From: Schlegelella_A sp038231215 | GTDB taxonomy: Bacteria > Pseudomonadota > Gammaproteobacteria > Burkholderiales > Burkholderiaceae_C | NCBI GenBank assembly: GCA_038231215.1 | Contig: JBBRLS010000009.1 | Coordinates: 34,755 to 98,754 of the forward strand | Reading direction: 5' to 3' | Length of the DNA stretch: 64,000 nt | Made by a program: the position numbers and the translations under genes | Part shown: one piece after another, positions 52,786 to 63,377 of the stretch | Position numbering within the stretch: position 1 is the first letter of the stretch | How the letters are laid out: each line of letters starts with the position of its first letter | The notes under the pieces: generated by a model | Database searches by the model: none | Told to the model about the DNA's origin: nothing | The model's input: only the letters and a program-made list of their open reading frames with translations

Positions 52786-53568
52786 TCAGTGCTGCTCGCG
52801 CGGCGGCAGGACCGGCGTCACCGACTCCTCGAGTTCGTCAAACCAGGTCGAGCCGGTGGGCTCGAGCACCTCGATGACTTCACCCTGGGTCCAGTCGCGA
52901 TCGGTGTCGGCGAAGGGGTTGGCGGTTGGCGCGGCCGCAGCGGCGATATTCTCGCCGGCCCCGGCAGCGACCGTTTCAGACGCGACCACGACCGCGCCGG
53001 TGGTCAGCGGCTGCAGGTCGACGAGCGGCTTCTTGCCCATGCCCGCAGGCACAGCCGGCGTGCGCGGCAGCAGCTTGTCGCGCGCCGCCTCGATGGTGGG
53101 CAGGCGCTCCTCGTTCCAGACATGGACCGGAATGTTCGCCGCCTGGAGAACGCGCTCGACGCGGTCGAGCCGGGCACGGAGTTTCTCGCCGAGCTGCTCG
53201 ACCGGCGGCCGGATCTCGACCACGGCAATGACCTGCGAAGTCACGTCGCAAACGACGAAGTCGACGCACTGGCTGCCGAGGCGGCGCATCCATTCGGCGT
53301 AGGAGTTGCGCTTGGGCACGTTGAGAAAGCGCGCGATCGGCACCTGGGCGAGGATCATGTAGCCGGGCAGGGCGAGCTTGAGGGTGCTGAAGGCGAGCCG
53401 TTCCGAGGAGCGCAGGATTCGCGTCGGCTCGGGTGGCCAGGCGGCGAGCGTGTCGAGTCGCTCCGTCGCCTGCTCGGGACGCTCGGTCTCACCGGTGCGC
53501 CGGGCCAGCCACCAGACGAGCGGCAGGGCGCAGGCCAGCGCCAGCACGGAGATCAGGTACGGATCCAT
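52786..53568 (-). CDS. DUF2726 membrane-anchored protein
   Basis: A 260-residue protein with an N-terminal membrane helix (MDPYLISVLALACALPLVWW) and a DUF2726 region (LALPGYMILAQVPIARFLNV, then CVDFVVCDVTSQVIAVVEI), a nuclease-like family fold. The last 90 residues are acidic, low complexity, with PTANPFADTDRD. The start at 53568 is chosen for the membrane helix. Function is unknown. It is downstream of ffh on the same strand. Confidence 0.75.
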   Translation of the reverse strand: MDPYLISVLALACALPLVWWLARRTGETERPEQATERLDTLAAWPPEPTRILRSSERLAFSTLKLALPGYMILAQVPIARFLNVPKRNSYAEWMRRLGSQCVDFVVCDVTSQVIAVVEIRPPVEQLGEKLRARLDRVERVLQAANIPVHVWNEERLPTIEAARDKLLPRTPAVPAGMGKKPLVDLQPLTTGAVVVASETVAAGAGENIAAAAAPTANPFADTDRDWTQGEVIEVLEPTGSTWFDELEESVTPVLPPREQH

Positions 53569-53620
53569 CAGCTCGTCTTCGTCGAGGCAGCGCCAGCGCA
53601 CCGGGTGCGGCAGGCGGGAT

Positions 53621-54994
53621 TCAGCGTGGGCCTCCGAAGTTCTTCATGCCGCCCATGCGCTTCATCATCTTCATCATGCCGCCGCCCTTCATCTTCTTCA
53701 TGATGTCGCGCATCTGCTCGAACTGGTTGAGCAGACGGTTCACTTCCTGCACCTGGACGCCCGCGCCGCCAGCGATGCGGCGCTTGCGCGTGGCCTTCAG
53801 CAGATCGGGCTTTCTCCGCTCCAGCGGCGTCATCGAACAGATGATTCCTTCCATGCGGCGAACGTCGCGTTCGGCGCGCTCCATCTCGGCCGGGCCGAGA
53901 TTGGCAGCGCGGCCGCCGGTGAATTGAGAGGGTAGCTTGTCGACGAGGCCGCCAAGCCCGCCCATCTTCTTCATCTGTGAAATCTGCGACAGGAAGTCGT
54001 TCAGATCGAAGCTGTCGCCGGCCTTGACCTTGTCGGCGAGCTTCTGCGCTGCCGCGACGTCGACGTTCTTCTGCACCTCTTCGACGAGGCCGACGATGTC
54101 GCCCATGCCGAGCACGCGGCCGGCGTGGCGCGCCGCGTCGAAGACCTCGAGCCCGTCGATCTTCTCGCTGGTGCCGGCGAACTTGATTGGCGCGCCGGTG
54201 ATGGCCCGCACCGACAGCGCGGCGCCGCCGCGCGAGTCGCCGTCGAGCTTGGTCAGGACGATGCCGGTGAGCGGCAGCGCCTCCTTGAAGGCCTTGGCGG
54301 TGTTGACCGCGTCCTGACCCTGCATGGCGTCGACGACGAACAGCGTCTCGATAGGATGGAGCGCCGCGTGCAATTCGCGGATCTCGGCCATCAGCTTCTC
54401 GTCGATGGCGAGCCGCCCGGCGGTGTCGACGAGCAGCACGTCGAAGTAGTGGCGCTTCGCGTGGTCGAGGGCGGCGAGGGCGATCGCCAGCGGCGTGTCG
54501 CTCGCGCTCGACGGGAACCACTCGGCGCCGGCTTGCCTTGTCACCGTCTTGAGCTGCTCGATTGCGGCCGGGCGATAGACGTCGACCGAGACGGTCAGCA
54601 CCTTCTTGCGGCGCTTTTCGATGAGGTGCTTGGCGAGCTTGGCGGTCGTCGTCGTCTTGCCGGCGCCCTGCAGGCCGGCCATCAGGATGACCGCGGGCGG
54701 CTGCGTCGTGAGGTCGAGGTCGGCGACGCCTTCGCCCATCGTCGCCGCCAGTTCGCGATTGACGACGCCGACGAAAGCCTGGCCCGGCGAGAGCGAGCCG
54801 ACGACCTCGGCGCCGAGCGCGCTTGCCTTGACGCGGGCGATGAAGTCACGCACCACCGGCAGCGCGACGTCGGCTTCGAGCAGGGCCACGCGCACTTCGC
54901 GCAGCATGTCCTGGACGTTGTCTTCGGTGATGCGGGCCTGGCCTCGCATCGTCTTCACGAGCCGGCTCAGGCGATCGGTCAGGGCAGAAGCCAT
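53621..54994 (-). CDS. ffh: signal recognition particle protein Ffh
   Basis: A 457-residue SRP54 GTPase that targets membrane proteins co-translationally with 4.5S RNA. The NG domain contains MAGLQGAGKTTTTAKLAKHL, DVYRPAAIEQL, LLVDTAGRL and TKLDGDSRGGAAL. The M domain ends in the Met-rich KKMKGGGMMKMMKRMGGM. The start at 54994 (MASALTDRLSRLV) is the usual N-terminus. Confidence 0.97.
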   Translation of the reverse strand: MASALTDRLSRLVKTMRGQARITEDNVQDMLREVRVALLEADVALPVVRDFIARVKASALGAEVVGSLSPGQAFVGVVNRELAATMGEGVADLDLTTQPPAVILMAGLQGAGKTTTTAKLAKHLIEKRRKKVLTVSVDVYRPAAIEQLKTVTRQAGAEWFPSSASDTPLAIALAALDHAKRHYFDVLLVDTAGRLAIDEKLMAEIRELHAALHPIETLFVVDAMQGQDAVNTAKAFKEALPLTGIVLTKLDGDSRGGAALSVRAITGAPIKFAGTSEKIDGLEVFDAARHAGRVLGMGDIVGLVEEVQKNVDVAAAQKLADKVKAGDSFDLNDFLSQISQMKKMGGLGGLVDKLPSQFTGGRAANLGPAEMERAERDVRRMEGIICSMTPLERRKPDLLKATRKRRIAGGAGVQVQEVNRLLNQFEQMRDIMKKMKGGGMMKMMKRMGGMKNFGGPR

Positions 54995-55040
54995 CGGGCG
55001 CGCACGCGGCCGGGCCGAAGTGCGAAAGTACACTTAAGCG

Positions 55041-55886
55041 ATGATTCTATCGTTCGGTGCCGACTCGGCCCGCCTCTCCGCGGGTGCCATCGCACTGGCG
55101 CTGCCGAGCGTCGTGGCACTCGCCTGCTACGTCGGCGCGGCAATGCCGAGCGAGCGATTCTCGGGCAGCCTGCGCAAGGCCTTGGTCGTCGGCTGGATCG
55201 CGCAAGGCCTCTCGATCGCCATCGACATCGCGGGCATCGGCTCCTCGGTGCCGGGGGCCCGCTTCGGCTTCGCGCCGGCGCTGTCGGTCACGGTCTGGCT
55301 CGTGCTCGCGGTCTACGAACTCGAGAGCCTGTCGGTGCCCTTGCCCGGCGCACGCCGCGCCCTTGCAGCCTGCGGCGTCGTCGTCGTAGTGCTCGCCTGG
55401 ATCTACCCGGGGCGGGTCCATCCGCAAGCGGCGTCGATCTGGGCGCCGTTGCACTGGCTGCTCGGCATCGCGTCGTATGGCCTCTTCGGCGTGGCCGTGC
55501 TGCATGCCTTGCTGCTCAACCGCGCCGAGCGACAGATGCGTCGCACCGCCGCGCCCGTCGCCGGCGCGCCCACGCAGGGCCTGCCCCTGTTGCGGCTCGA
55601 GCGCCTGACATTCCGTTTCGTCGCTGCCGGCTTCATCGTGCTGTCGGCGGCGATCGTTCTCGGCGCGTGGTTCGCCAACCCGTGGCGATGGGATCACAAG
55701 GCCGTGTTCTCGATTCTCGGCTGGATCGTTTTCGCGGGCCTCCTGGCCGGCCGGCGCGCATTCGGCTGGCGCGGGCTGAAGGCGGCCGGCTGGCTGTATG
55801 CCGGCGCCGTGCTGTTGCTGCTCGCCTACGTCGGCTCGCGCTTCGTGCTCGAGGTCTTGCTGCAACGCGCTCCGCCGATGACCTGA
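55041..55886 (+). CDS. CcsA/YpjD-family membrane protein
   Basis: A 281-residue protein with about eight membrane helices of the cytochrome-c-assembly CcsA/COG4137 (YpjD) family. Conserved His are visible (PLHWLLGIASYGLFGVAVLH), and the Arg in RAERQMRR. It is divergent from ffh and starts the operon that leads through a PP0621-like gene into pilS-pilR-ampD. A role in haem handling is family-based; it is not a full Ccs system here. Confidence 0.8.
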   Translation: MILSFGADSARLSAGAIALALPSVVALACYVGAAMPSERFSGSLRKALVVGWIAQGLSIAIDIAGIGSSVPGARFGFAPALSVTVWLVLAVYELESLSVPLPGARRALAACGVVVVVLAWIYPGRVHPQAASIWAPLHWLLGIASYGLFGVAVLHALLLNRAERQMRRTAAPVAGAPTQGLPLLRLERLTFRFVAAGFIVLSAAIVLGAWFANPWRWDHKAVFSILGWIVFAGLLAGRRAFGWRGLKAAGWLYAGAVLLLLAYVGSRFVLEVLLQRAPPMT

Positions 55887-56131
55887 TGAAGATCCTGCTC
55901 TTTCTCGTCGCCGTCTTCGTCCTGCTCTGGTTGCTGCGTGGCGGCATGAGTCGTCGCGCGCCGCCGCGCCCACCGGGCCCGCGAGGGTCGGGCGAGCCGC
56001 AGCCGATGCTGGTCTGCGCGCAGTGCGGCGTGCACTTGCCGCGCGACGATGCCTTGCCCGGCCGCGGCGGCGTGTTCTGCAGTGAAGCGCATCGAACGGC
56101 GTTCGAACAGTCGAAGCCCGGTGGGTCATGA
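55886..56131 (+). CDS. PP0621-family small protein
   Basis: An 81-residue protein with an N-terminal membrane helix (ILLFLVAVFVLLWLLRGG) and a C-terminal zinc pattern (MLVCAQCGVHLPRDD, then FCSEAHRTAF), typical of the PP0621 family next to pilS. The ATG overlaps the previous stop by one base (TGATG), and the stop overlaps pilS by four. Confidence 0.8.
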   Translation: MKILLFLVAVFVLLWLLRGGMSRRAPPRPPGPRGSGEPQPMLVCAQCGVHLPRDDALPGRGGVFCSEAHRTAFEQSKPGGS

Positions 56132-57957
56132 GCATTACGCGCCCGGCGGCGCTGCCCGACGAGTCCTGGTTCGGCGCCTTCGGCCCCACCAGCGACACGA
56201 CCTCGCTCAACGACGAGTCGCATTTCACTGCCTCCTGGCACAGCGAGGCGCAGCAACCGGGCCGCGTCGCGCGACCGTCGCGCGAAGTCGCGTCGACGAC
56301 CTTCGAGCGTATCTACCGCGCCTTCATCGCCGCGCGCGCGGCGCTCGGCGTGGCGCTGGTCGCGACGCTGGTGGTCGGCGGCGTGTTCGGTCTGCGCCCG
56401 ACCTTTCCGATCATCGCCCTGAGCGTCGCCTTCGCGACGCTCGCCATCAGCATGTGGCTCTTGCCGCGGTTTCGCCGGCCGGGCGCGCCGCACACGCTGG
56501 CGCGGCTGCGCAGCCCGCAATGGATCGCCACGATCGGCGCCGATCTGGCCTTCTTCACCGGGCTGCACGTGGCCTCGCCGGGATCGAGCTTCAACTACGT
56601 CGCGCTGCTCGTCCTGCCGGTGCTGATGGCCGGCGTGCTGACGCCGCGCGTGCTTGCGCTCGCCACCGCGGCGCTGGCGACGCTGGCCTTGCTCGGCACG
56701 GCCTGGCTCGGCCTTCTTTCAGGCGGCGACGCGACCTTGCTCATGACCCAGGCGGGCCTCGCCGGCAGCGGTTTCTTCGTCATCACCGTACTGGCCGGCG
56801 AACTGGCCGGACGGATCGCCCGCGAAGAACTGAGCGCGCGCGGCAGTCTCGAAATGGCACGCCAGCAAGCGGCGTTGAACCGCCTCGTCATCGAAGAGAT
56901 GGAAGACGGCGTGCTCGTCGTCGACCGTGGCGGCAAGGTGCGCGCCGCCAATCCGTCGGGGCGACGCCTGCTCGCTCCCGAAGGCATGAGTCGCGCCGCG
57001 CCGTTCCAGCTGCGCGGCGTGCCGGCCTGGGGCGCACTCGTCGACTCCGTCGAGCGCGCGTTCGCCGAGGCCGCGTGGCCGGAAGCGGGCCGCGACGTGC
57101 CTTTGCAGTTCGCGCCCGACTCGCATCGCATCCTGCGTGTTCGCGCTCGCTTCACGCGCAAGCGCGAGCCGCGCGCCAGCGAGGAAGTGTGCGTGCTGTT
57201 CCTCGAGGACGTGCGCAGCGTGCAGGCGCGCAGCCGCCAGGAAAAGCTCGCCGCGATGGGTCGTGTCTCGGCGGGCATCGCGCACGAGATTCGTAATCCG
57301 CTCGCTGCCATTGCCCAGGCCAACGCACTGTTGTCCGAGGACGCGACCGACCCTGCGCAGCGTCAGCTCATGCGCATGGTGACTGAAAACGTCGAGCGGC
57401 TGAAGCGCATCGTCGACGACGTCATGGAGGTGGCGCCGGGCCGCGTCCAGGACGTCGGCGCGATCGACGCGACGGCGCAGATCGCCGAGGTGTGCGGCGA
57501 ATGGGCGCAGGCCGGGGGCGTGCAGCTCGGAGAGCAGAGCGTGCTGCGCGTCGAGCTGCCGAGCGAGCCGATCGGCGTGATGTTCGACGCCGAGCACCTG
57601 CGCCGAGTCCTCGTCAACCTGCTCGACAACGCGCGCCGCCACGCCAGCCATCGGCCCGGTGCGATCCTTTTGACCTTGCGCGCCGATGCCGATGCGCACG
57701 CCGAATTCGCTGTCCTTTCCGATGGCGCGCCGATCCCGGCCGACGTCGAACCCTATTTGTTCGAGCCGTTTTTCTCGACGCGCAGCCGCGGCGCGGGTCT
57801 GGGCCTTTACATTTGCCGTGAGCTCTGCGAGAGGTACGGGGCGCGCATCGACTATCGGCTGCTGCCGCCCGACGCGCCGCGCCGCAACGAGTTCTTCGTC
57901 GACGTGCGCCGTGTCGCCCTGCAACCCTCGGAAGCCCGCTTGCACCTCACTTCATGA
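56128..57957 (+). CDS. pilS: type IV pilus sensor histidine kinase PilS
   Basis: A 609-residue histidine kinase. A cytosolic N-terminus is followed by about six membrane helices (about 65-235), then a PAS-type domain (LNRLVIEEMEDGVLVVDRGG). The dimerisation helix has the phosphoacceptor His in RVSAGIAHEIRNPLA near residue 385. The ATPase domain has NLLDNARRH and GAGLGLYICREL. It senses pilin levels and phosphorylates PilR to control pilA. It overlaps its neighbours by four bases on each side. Confidence 0.92.
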   Translation: MSITRPAALPDESWFGAFGPTSDTTSLNDESHFTASWHSEAQQPGRVARPSREVASTTFERIYRAFIAARAALGVALVATLVVGGVFGLRPTFPIIALSVAFATLAISMWLLPRFRRPGAPHTLARLRSPQWIATIGADLAFFTGLHVASPGSSFNYVALLVLPVLMAGVLTPRVLALATAALATLALLGTAWLGLLSGGDATLLMTQAGLAGSGFFVITVLAGELAGRIAREELSARGSLEMARQQAALNRLVIEEMEDGVLVVDRGGKVRAANPSGRRLLAPEGMSRAAPFQLRGVPAWGALVDSVERAFAEAAWPEAGRDVPLQFAPDSHRILRVRARFTRKREPRASEEVCVLFLEDVRSVQARSRQEKLAAMGRVSAGIAHEIRNPLAAIAQANALLSEDATDPAQRQLMRMVTENVERLKRIVDDVMEVAPGRVQDVGAIDATAQIAEVCGEWAQAGGVQLGEQSVLRVELPSEPIGVMFDAEHLRRVLVNLLDNARRHASHRPGAILLTLRADADAHAEFAVLSDGAPIPADVEPYLFEPFFSTRSRGAGLGLYICRELCERYGARIDYRLLPPDAPRRNEFFVDVRRVALQPSEARLHLTS

Positions 57958-59489
57958 CCACCGCCTCGCACTTCAGCCTGCTCGTCGTCGACGACGAACC
58001 CGATCTGCGAACGCTCTACGAGCTGACGCTGCTGCGCGAGGGCTACGACCTCGACACCGCGGGCACGGTGCAGGAAGCCTTGCTCCATCTCAAGGACCGA
58101 ACCTATAGCGCCGTCATCACCGACATGCGCCTGCCCGACGGCTCGGGCCTCGACGTGCTGCACTGGCTCGAGGAGAGCGGGCGCCGCGAGAAGACGATCG
58201 TCATCACCGCTTACGGCTCTTCCGAGAACGCGGTCGAGGCGCTGAAGGCGGGTGCGTACGACTACCTGACCAAGCCCGTCGACCTGAAGCAGTTTCGCGG
58301 TGTCGTTGCTTCGGCGCTCGGCCGTGGCGGCGGCGGCCCGACCGTCGACCCGGCCAGCCTGCCTTCGGAGCAGCATCGCGCCATGCCGCCGCTGCGCCCG
58401 GCGCGTCCTGTCGCGGCGCCGGTGGCGATTCCGGTGAGCCAGGCGCTCGGTCGCATGGCGGGCAACTCGACGGCGATGCAGCAGGTCCGCTCGCTGGTCG
58501 AGAAGGTCGCGCGCAGCATGGCGCCGGTGCTCGTGGCGGGCGAGTCCGGAACCGGCAAGGAGCTCGTGGCACGGGCGATCCACGAGGTCAGCGTGCGTGG
58601 CGCCATGCCCTTCGTTCCGGTCAATTGCAGTGCCATCCCCGAGCAGTTGCTCGAGGCCGAGTTCTTCGGCTATCGCAAGGGCGCGTTCACCGGCGCCAAT
58701 GACGATCGCGAAGGGTTCTTCCAGGCCGCCAACGGCGGCACCCTCTTCCTCGACGAGATCGGCGACTTGCCCTTGTCGATGCAATCCAAGCTGCTGCGCG
58801 CGATCCAGGAGCGATCGGTGCGGCCGGTCGGCGCGGTCACCGAGCAGCCGGTCGACGTGCGTCTCTTGAGCGCCACGCACAAGGACCTGGGCGCCGAGGT
58901 GCTGGCCGGCCAGTTTCGCCAGGACCTTTATTACCGGCTGAACGTGATCCAGATCCGCGTGCCGCCGCTGCGCGAGCGACTCGAGGACCTGATGGGCATC
59001 AGCGAGCGTGTGCTCGAGCGCCTCGCGCGCGACGCCGGCGTCTGGCCGGCGCCGCGTCTTACGCGCGACGCGCTCGTCCATCTCTCGCGCTATCCCTTTC
59101 CGGGCAATGTGCGCGAGCTCGAGAACATGCTGCATCGCGCGGTGGCGCTATCCGGCGGCGAGGAACTCGACGTCTACGACCTCGACCTGCCGGAATCCGT
59201 CTTCACCGACAGCGCCGCGCAGGAACTCGACCGACTGCCGACCGAGGCCAGCGTTGCGGAGCGCGCCTTGCCGCCGGCGCTGCCGGTCGAAGAGCCCTTG
59301 CCGAAGGACCTGGCTCGTTACCTCGACGATGTCGAGCGCGAGATCCTCGTGCGTGCCCTCGAGCATCACCGCTACAACCGCACGGCGGCCGGCATCAGCC
59401 TGGGCCTGTCGCTGCGCCAGATGCGCTATCGCATGGCGCGGCTGAACGTCAACGTCGGCGGCGATCTCGCCGGCACCGACCGCGAGTGA
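57954..59489 (+). CDS. pilR: type IV pilus response regulator PilR (sigma-54 activator)
   Basis: A 511-residue NtrC-family activator. The receiver has phosphoacceptor Asp57 in VITDMRLPDG. The AAA+ domain has Walker A GESGTGKE near 196 and the sigma-54 contact GAFTGA in KGAFTGANDD, with LFLDEIG as Walker B. A Fis-type helix-turn-helix ends the protein (NRTAAGISLGLSLRQMRYRM). pilA is not in the window. It overlaps pilS and ampD. Confidence 0.94.
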   Translation: MTTASHFSLLVVDDEPDLRTLYELTLLREGYDLDTAGTVQEALLHLKDRTYSAVITDMRLPDGSGLDVLHWLEESGRREKTIVITAYGSSENAVEALKAGAYDYLTKPVDLKQFRGVVASALGRGGGGPTVDPASLPSEQHRAMPPLRPARPVAAPVAIPVSQALGRMAGNSTAMQQVRSLVEKVARSMAPVLVAGESGTGKELVARAIHEVSVRGAMPFVPVNCSAIPEQLLEAEFFGYRKGAFTGANDDREGFFQAANGGTLFLDEIGDLPLSMQSKLLRAIQERSVRPVGAVTEQPVDVRLLSATHKDLGAEVLAGQFRQDLYYRLNVIQIRVPPLRERLEDLMGISERVLERLARDAGVWPAPRLTRDALVHLSRYPFPGNVRELENMLHRAVALSGGEELDVYDLDLPESVFTDSAAQELDRLPTEASVAERALPPALPVEEPLPKDLARYLDDVEREILVRALEHHRYNRTAAGISLGLSLRQMRYRMARLNVNVGGDLAGTDRE

Positions 59490-60079
59490 CTTCCGGCGAG
59501 CCGCGTCCGTCGACGCCGCGGGACGCGTGGCGGGCGGGCTGGTTGCGCGGCGCACGACGCATCGCATCGCCGAATTTCGGGCCACGGCCGGCTGGCCAGG
59601 CGATCGACCTCGTCATCGTCCACTCGATCAGCCTGCCGCCCGGCGAATACGGCGGCGACGCGATCGAGCGGCTGTTCACGAATCGCCTGGTCGCCGGCGC
59701 GCATCCGTCGTTCGACAGCATCGCCGGGATGCGCGTTTCCGCTCACTTCCTGGTGCGCCGCGACGGCGGTTTGCTGCAGTTCGTCTCGTGCGACGAGCGC
59801 GCCTGGCATGCCGGCATATCGAGCTGGCGCGGGCGCGCCGATTGCAACGACTTCTCGATCGGCATCGAGCTCGAAGGTCTGGAAGGCGACACCTTCGAAG
59901 CGGCCCAGTACGAGTGCCTCGCGGCGACGCTGGTGAGCATCGTCGCGCGCTATCCGGTACGCGCCGTGACCGGCCACGAGCACGTCGCCCCGGGCCGCAA
60001 GAAAGACCCCGGACCGGGCTTCGACTGGGCCGAGCTGGGGCGCCGGGCGCACGGCCTCGTCGTGGAATTTGTACCGTGA
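59486..60079 (+). CDS. ampD: 1,6-anhydro-N-acetylmuramyl-L-alanine amidase AmpD
   Basis: A 197-residue cytosolic amidase of cell-wall recycling. The zinc His is in LVIVHSISLPPGEYGG, and the second His in TGHEHVAPGRKKDPGPGFDW, which carries the AmpD-typical KxDPGP run with the zinc Asp. The start is GTG at 59486, overlapping pilR by four bases. It ends the ccsA-like to ampD run. nrdA follows after about 220 bases. Confidence 0.94.
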   Translation: MTSGEPRPSTPRDAWRAGWLRGARRIASPNFGPRPAGQAIDLVIVHSISLPPGEYGGDAIERLFTNRLVAGAHPSFDSIAGMRVSAHFLVRRDGGLLQFVSCDERAWHAGISSWRGRADCNDFSIGIELEGLEGDTFEAAQYECLAATLVSIVARYPVRAVTGHEHVAPGRKKDPGPGFDWAELGRRAHGLVVEFVP

Positions 60080-60096
60080 AATATGTACGGGTTCAT

Positions 60097-60112
60097 ACGC
60101 TATAGGTAGTGC
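60097..60112. promoter_or_regulatory. NrdR-like box 1
   Basis: ACGCTATAGGTAGTGC matches the idealised NrdR palindrome ACACTATATATAGTGT at 12 of 16 positions. It lies 203 bases before the nrdA start and exactly 31 bases (start to start) from box 2. NrdR is the ATP/dATP-sensing repressor of ribonucleotide reductase genes. Confidence 0.8.
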
Positions 60113-60127
60113 TTGTTGTCAACATTG

Positions 60128-60143
60128 ACCCCAGATATAGTGT
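60128..60143. promoter_or_regulatory. NrdR-like box 2
   Basis: ACCCCAGATATAGTGT matches the same palindrome at 13 of 16 positions. The two boxes are 31 bp apart, three helical turns, the spacing typical of NrdR-controlled genes. The box sits just upstream of the extended -10 at 60151-60159. Confidence 0.85.
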
Positions 60144-60163
60144 CCAGCGATGCTATGCTGGAC
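60142..60163. repeat. inverted repeat over the nrdA -10 region
   Basis: GTCCAGC (60142-60148) and GCTGGAC (60157-60163) are perfect inverted copies with an 8-bp spacer. The dyad overlaps the end of NrdR-like box 2 and the -10. GCTGGAC can also pair with the downstream GTCCAG at 60169-60174, so alternative pairings exist. Confidence 0.6.
60151..60159 (+). promoter_or_regulatory. extended -10 promoter for nrdA
   Basis: TGCTATGCT at 60151-60159 fits an extended -10 (TGN plus TATGCT). TTGACC at 60125-60130 is too far for a normal -35, so the TG extension probably matters. Transcription would start near 60166. Confidence 0.5.
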
Positions 60164-60170
60164 CTTTAGT

Positions 60171-60203
60171 CCAGACCTGATCCAGACCTGATCCAGACCT
60201 GAA
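60171..60203 (+). repeat. threefold 11-bp tandem repeat in the nrdA leader
   Basis: CCAGACCTGAT at 60171-60181 and 60182-60192, and CCAGACCTGAA at 60193-60203: three head-to-tail copies, one base different in the last. The repeat lies in the presumed 5' leader of nrdA, about 100 bases before the start codon. Confidence 0.9.
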
Positions 60204-60299
60204 TTCGAGACCGGAAGACGGTCAAAACGCCACCCCATCGGCGACAAACATCAGACCTCGGCGGCAATGAGCCAGCCGACGTTCCCCAGAGGAGATTGC

Positions 60300-63215
<2,916 letters not shown>

Positions 63216-63377
63216 AGCGCGATGCGCAATTCGTGATCGCGCGGCGAGCATCGCATCGTGATGTTTGCATCGCGAGTGCGATGCGACGGAGCAACATTCA
63301 TGAGCCTCTTGCGTCGATAAGCCTTGGGCTTTCGCACGCATCGCTCGGATAATCAACAGGCAGAGGAAATATCCGCA
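63216..63377 (+). repeat. nrdA-nrdB gap with repeated GCATCGC heptamers and hairpins
   Basis: The heptamer GCATCGC or its complement GCGATGC occurs at 63219, 63248, 63267, 63278 and 63338. Copies at 63267-63273 and 63278-63284 form a perfect 7-bp hairpin with a four-base loop, and 63219-63225 can pair with 63248-63254. There is no T tract, so it is not a terminator. A GAGGA lies 10 bases before the nrdB ATG. Confidence 0.7.

Noticed and set aside
54125..56131. Long plus-strand frame running from opposite ffh into the PP0621-like gene
   Set aside because: Only its last 82 codons, from ATG 55886, form a real gene; the part opposite ffh and across the ccsA-like gene is shadow.
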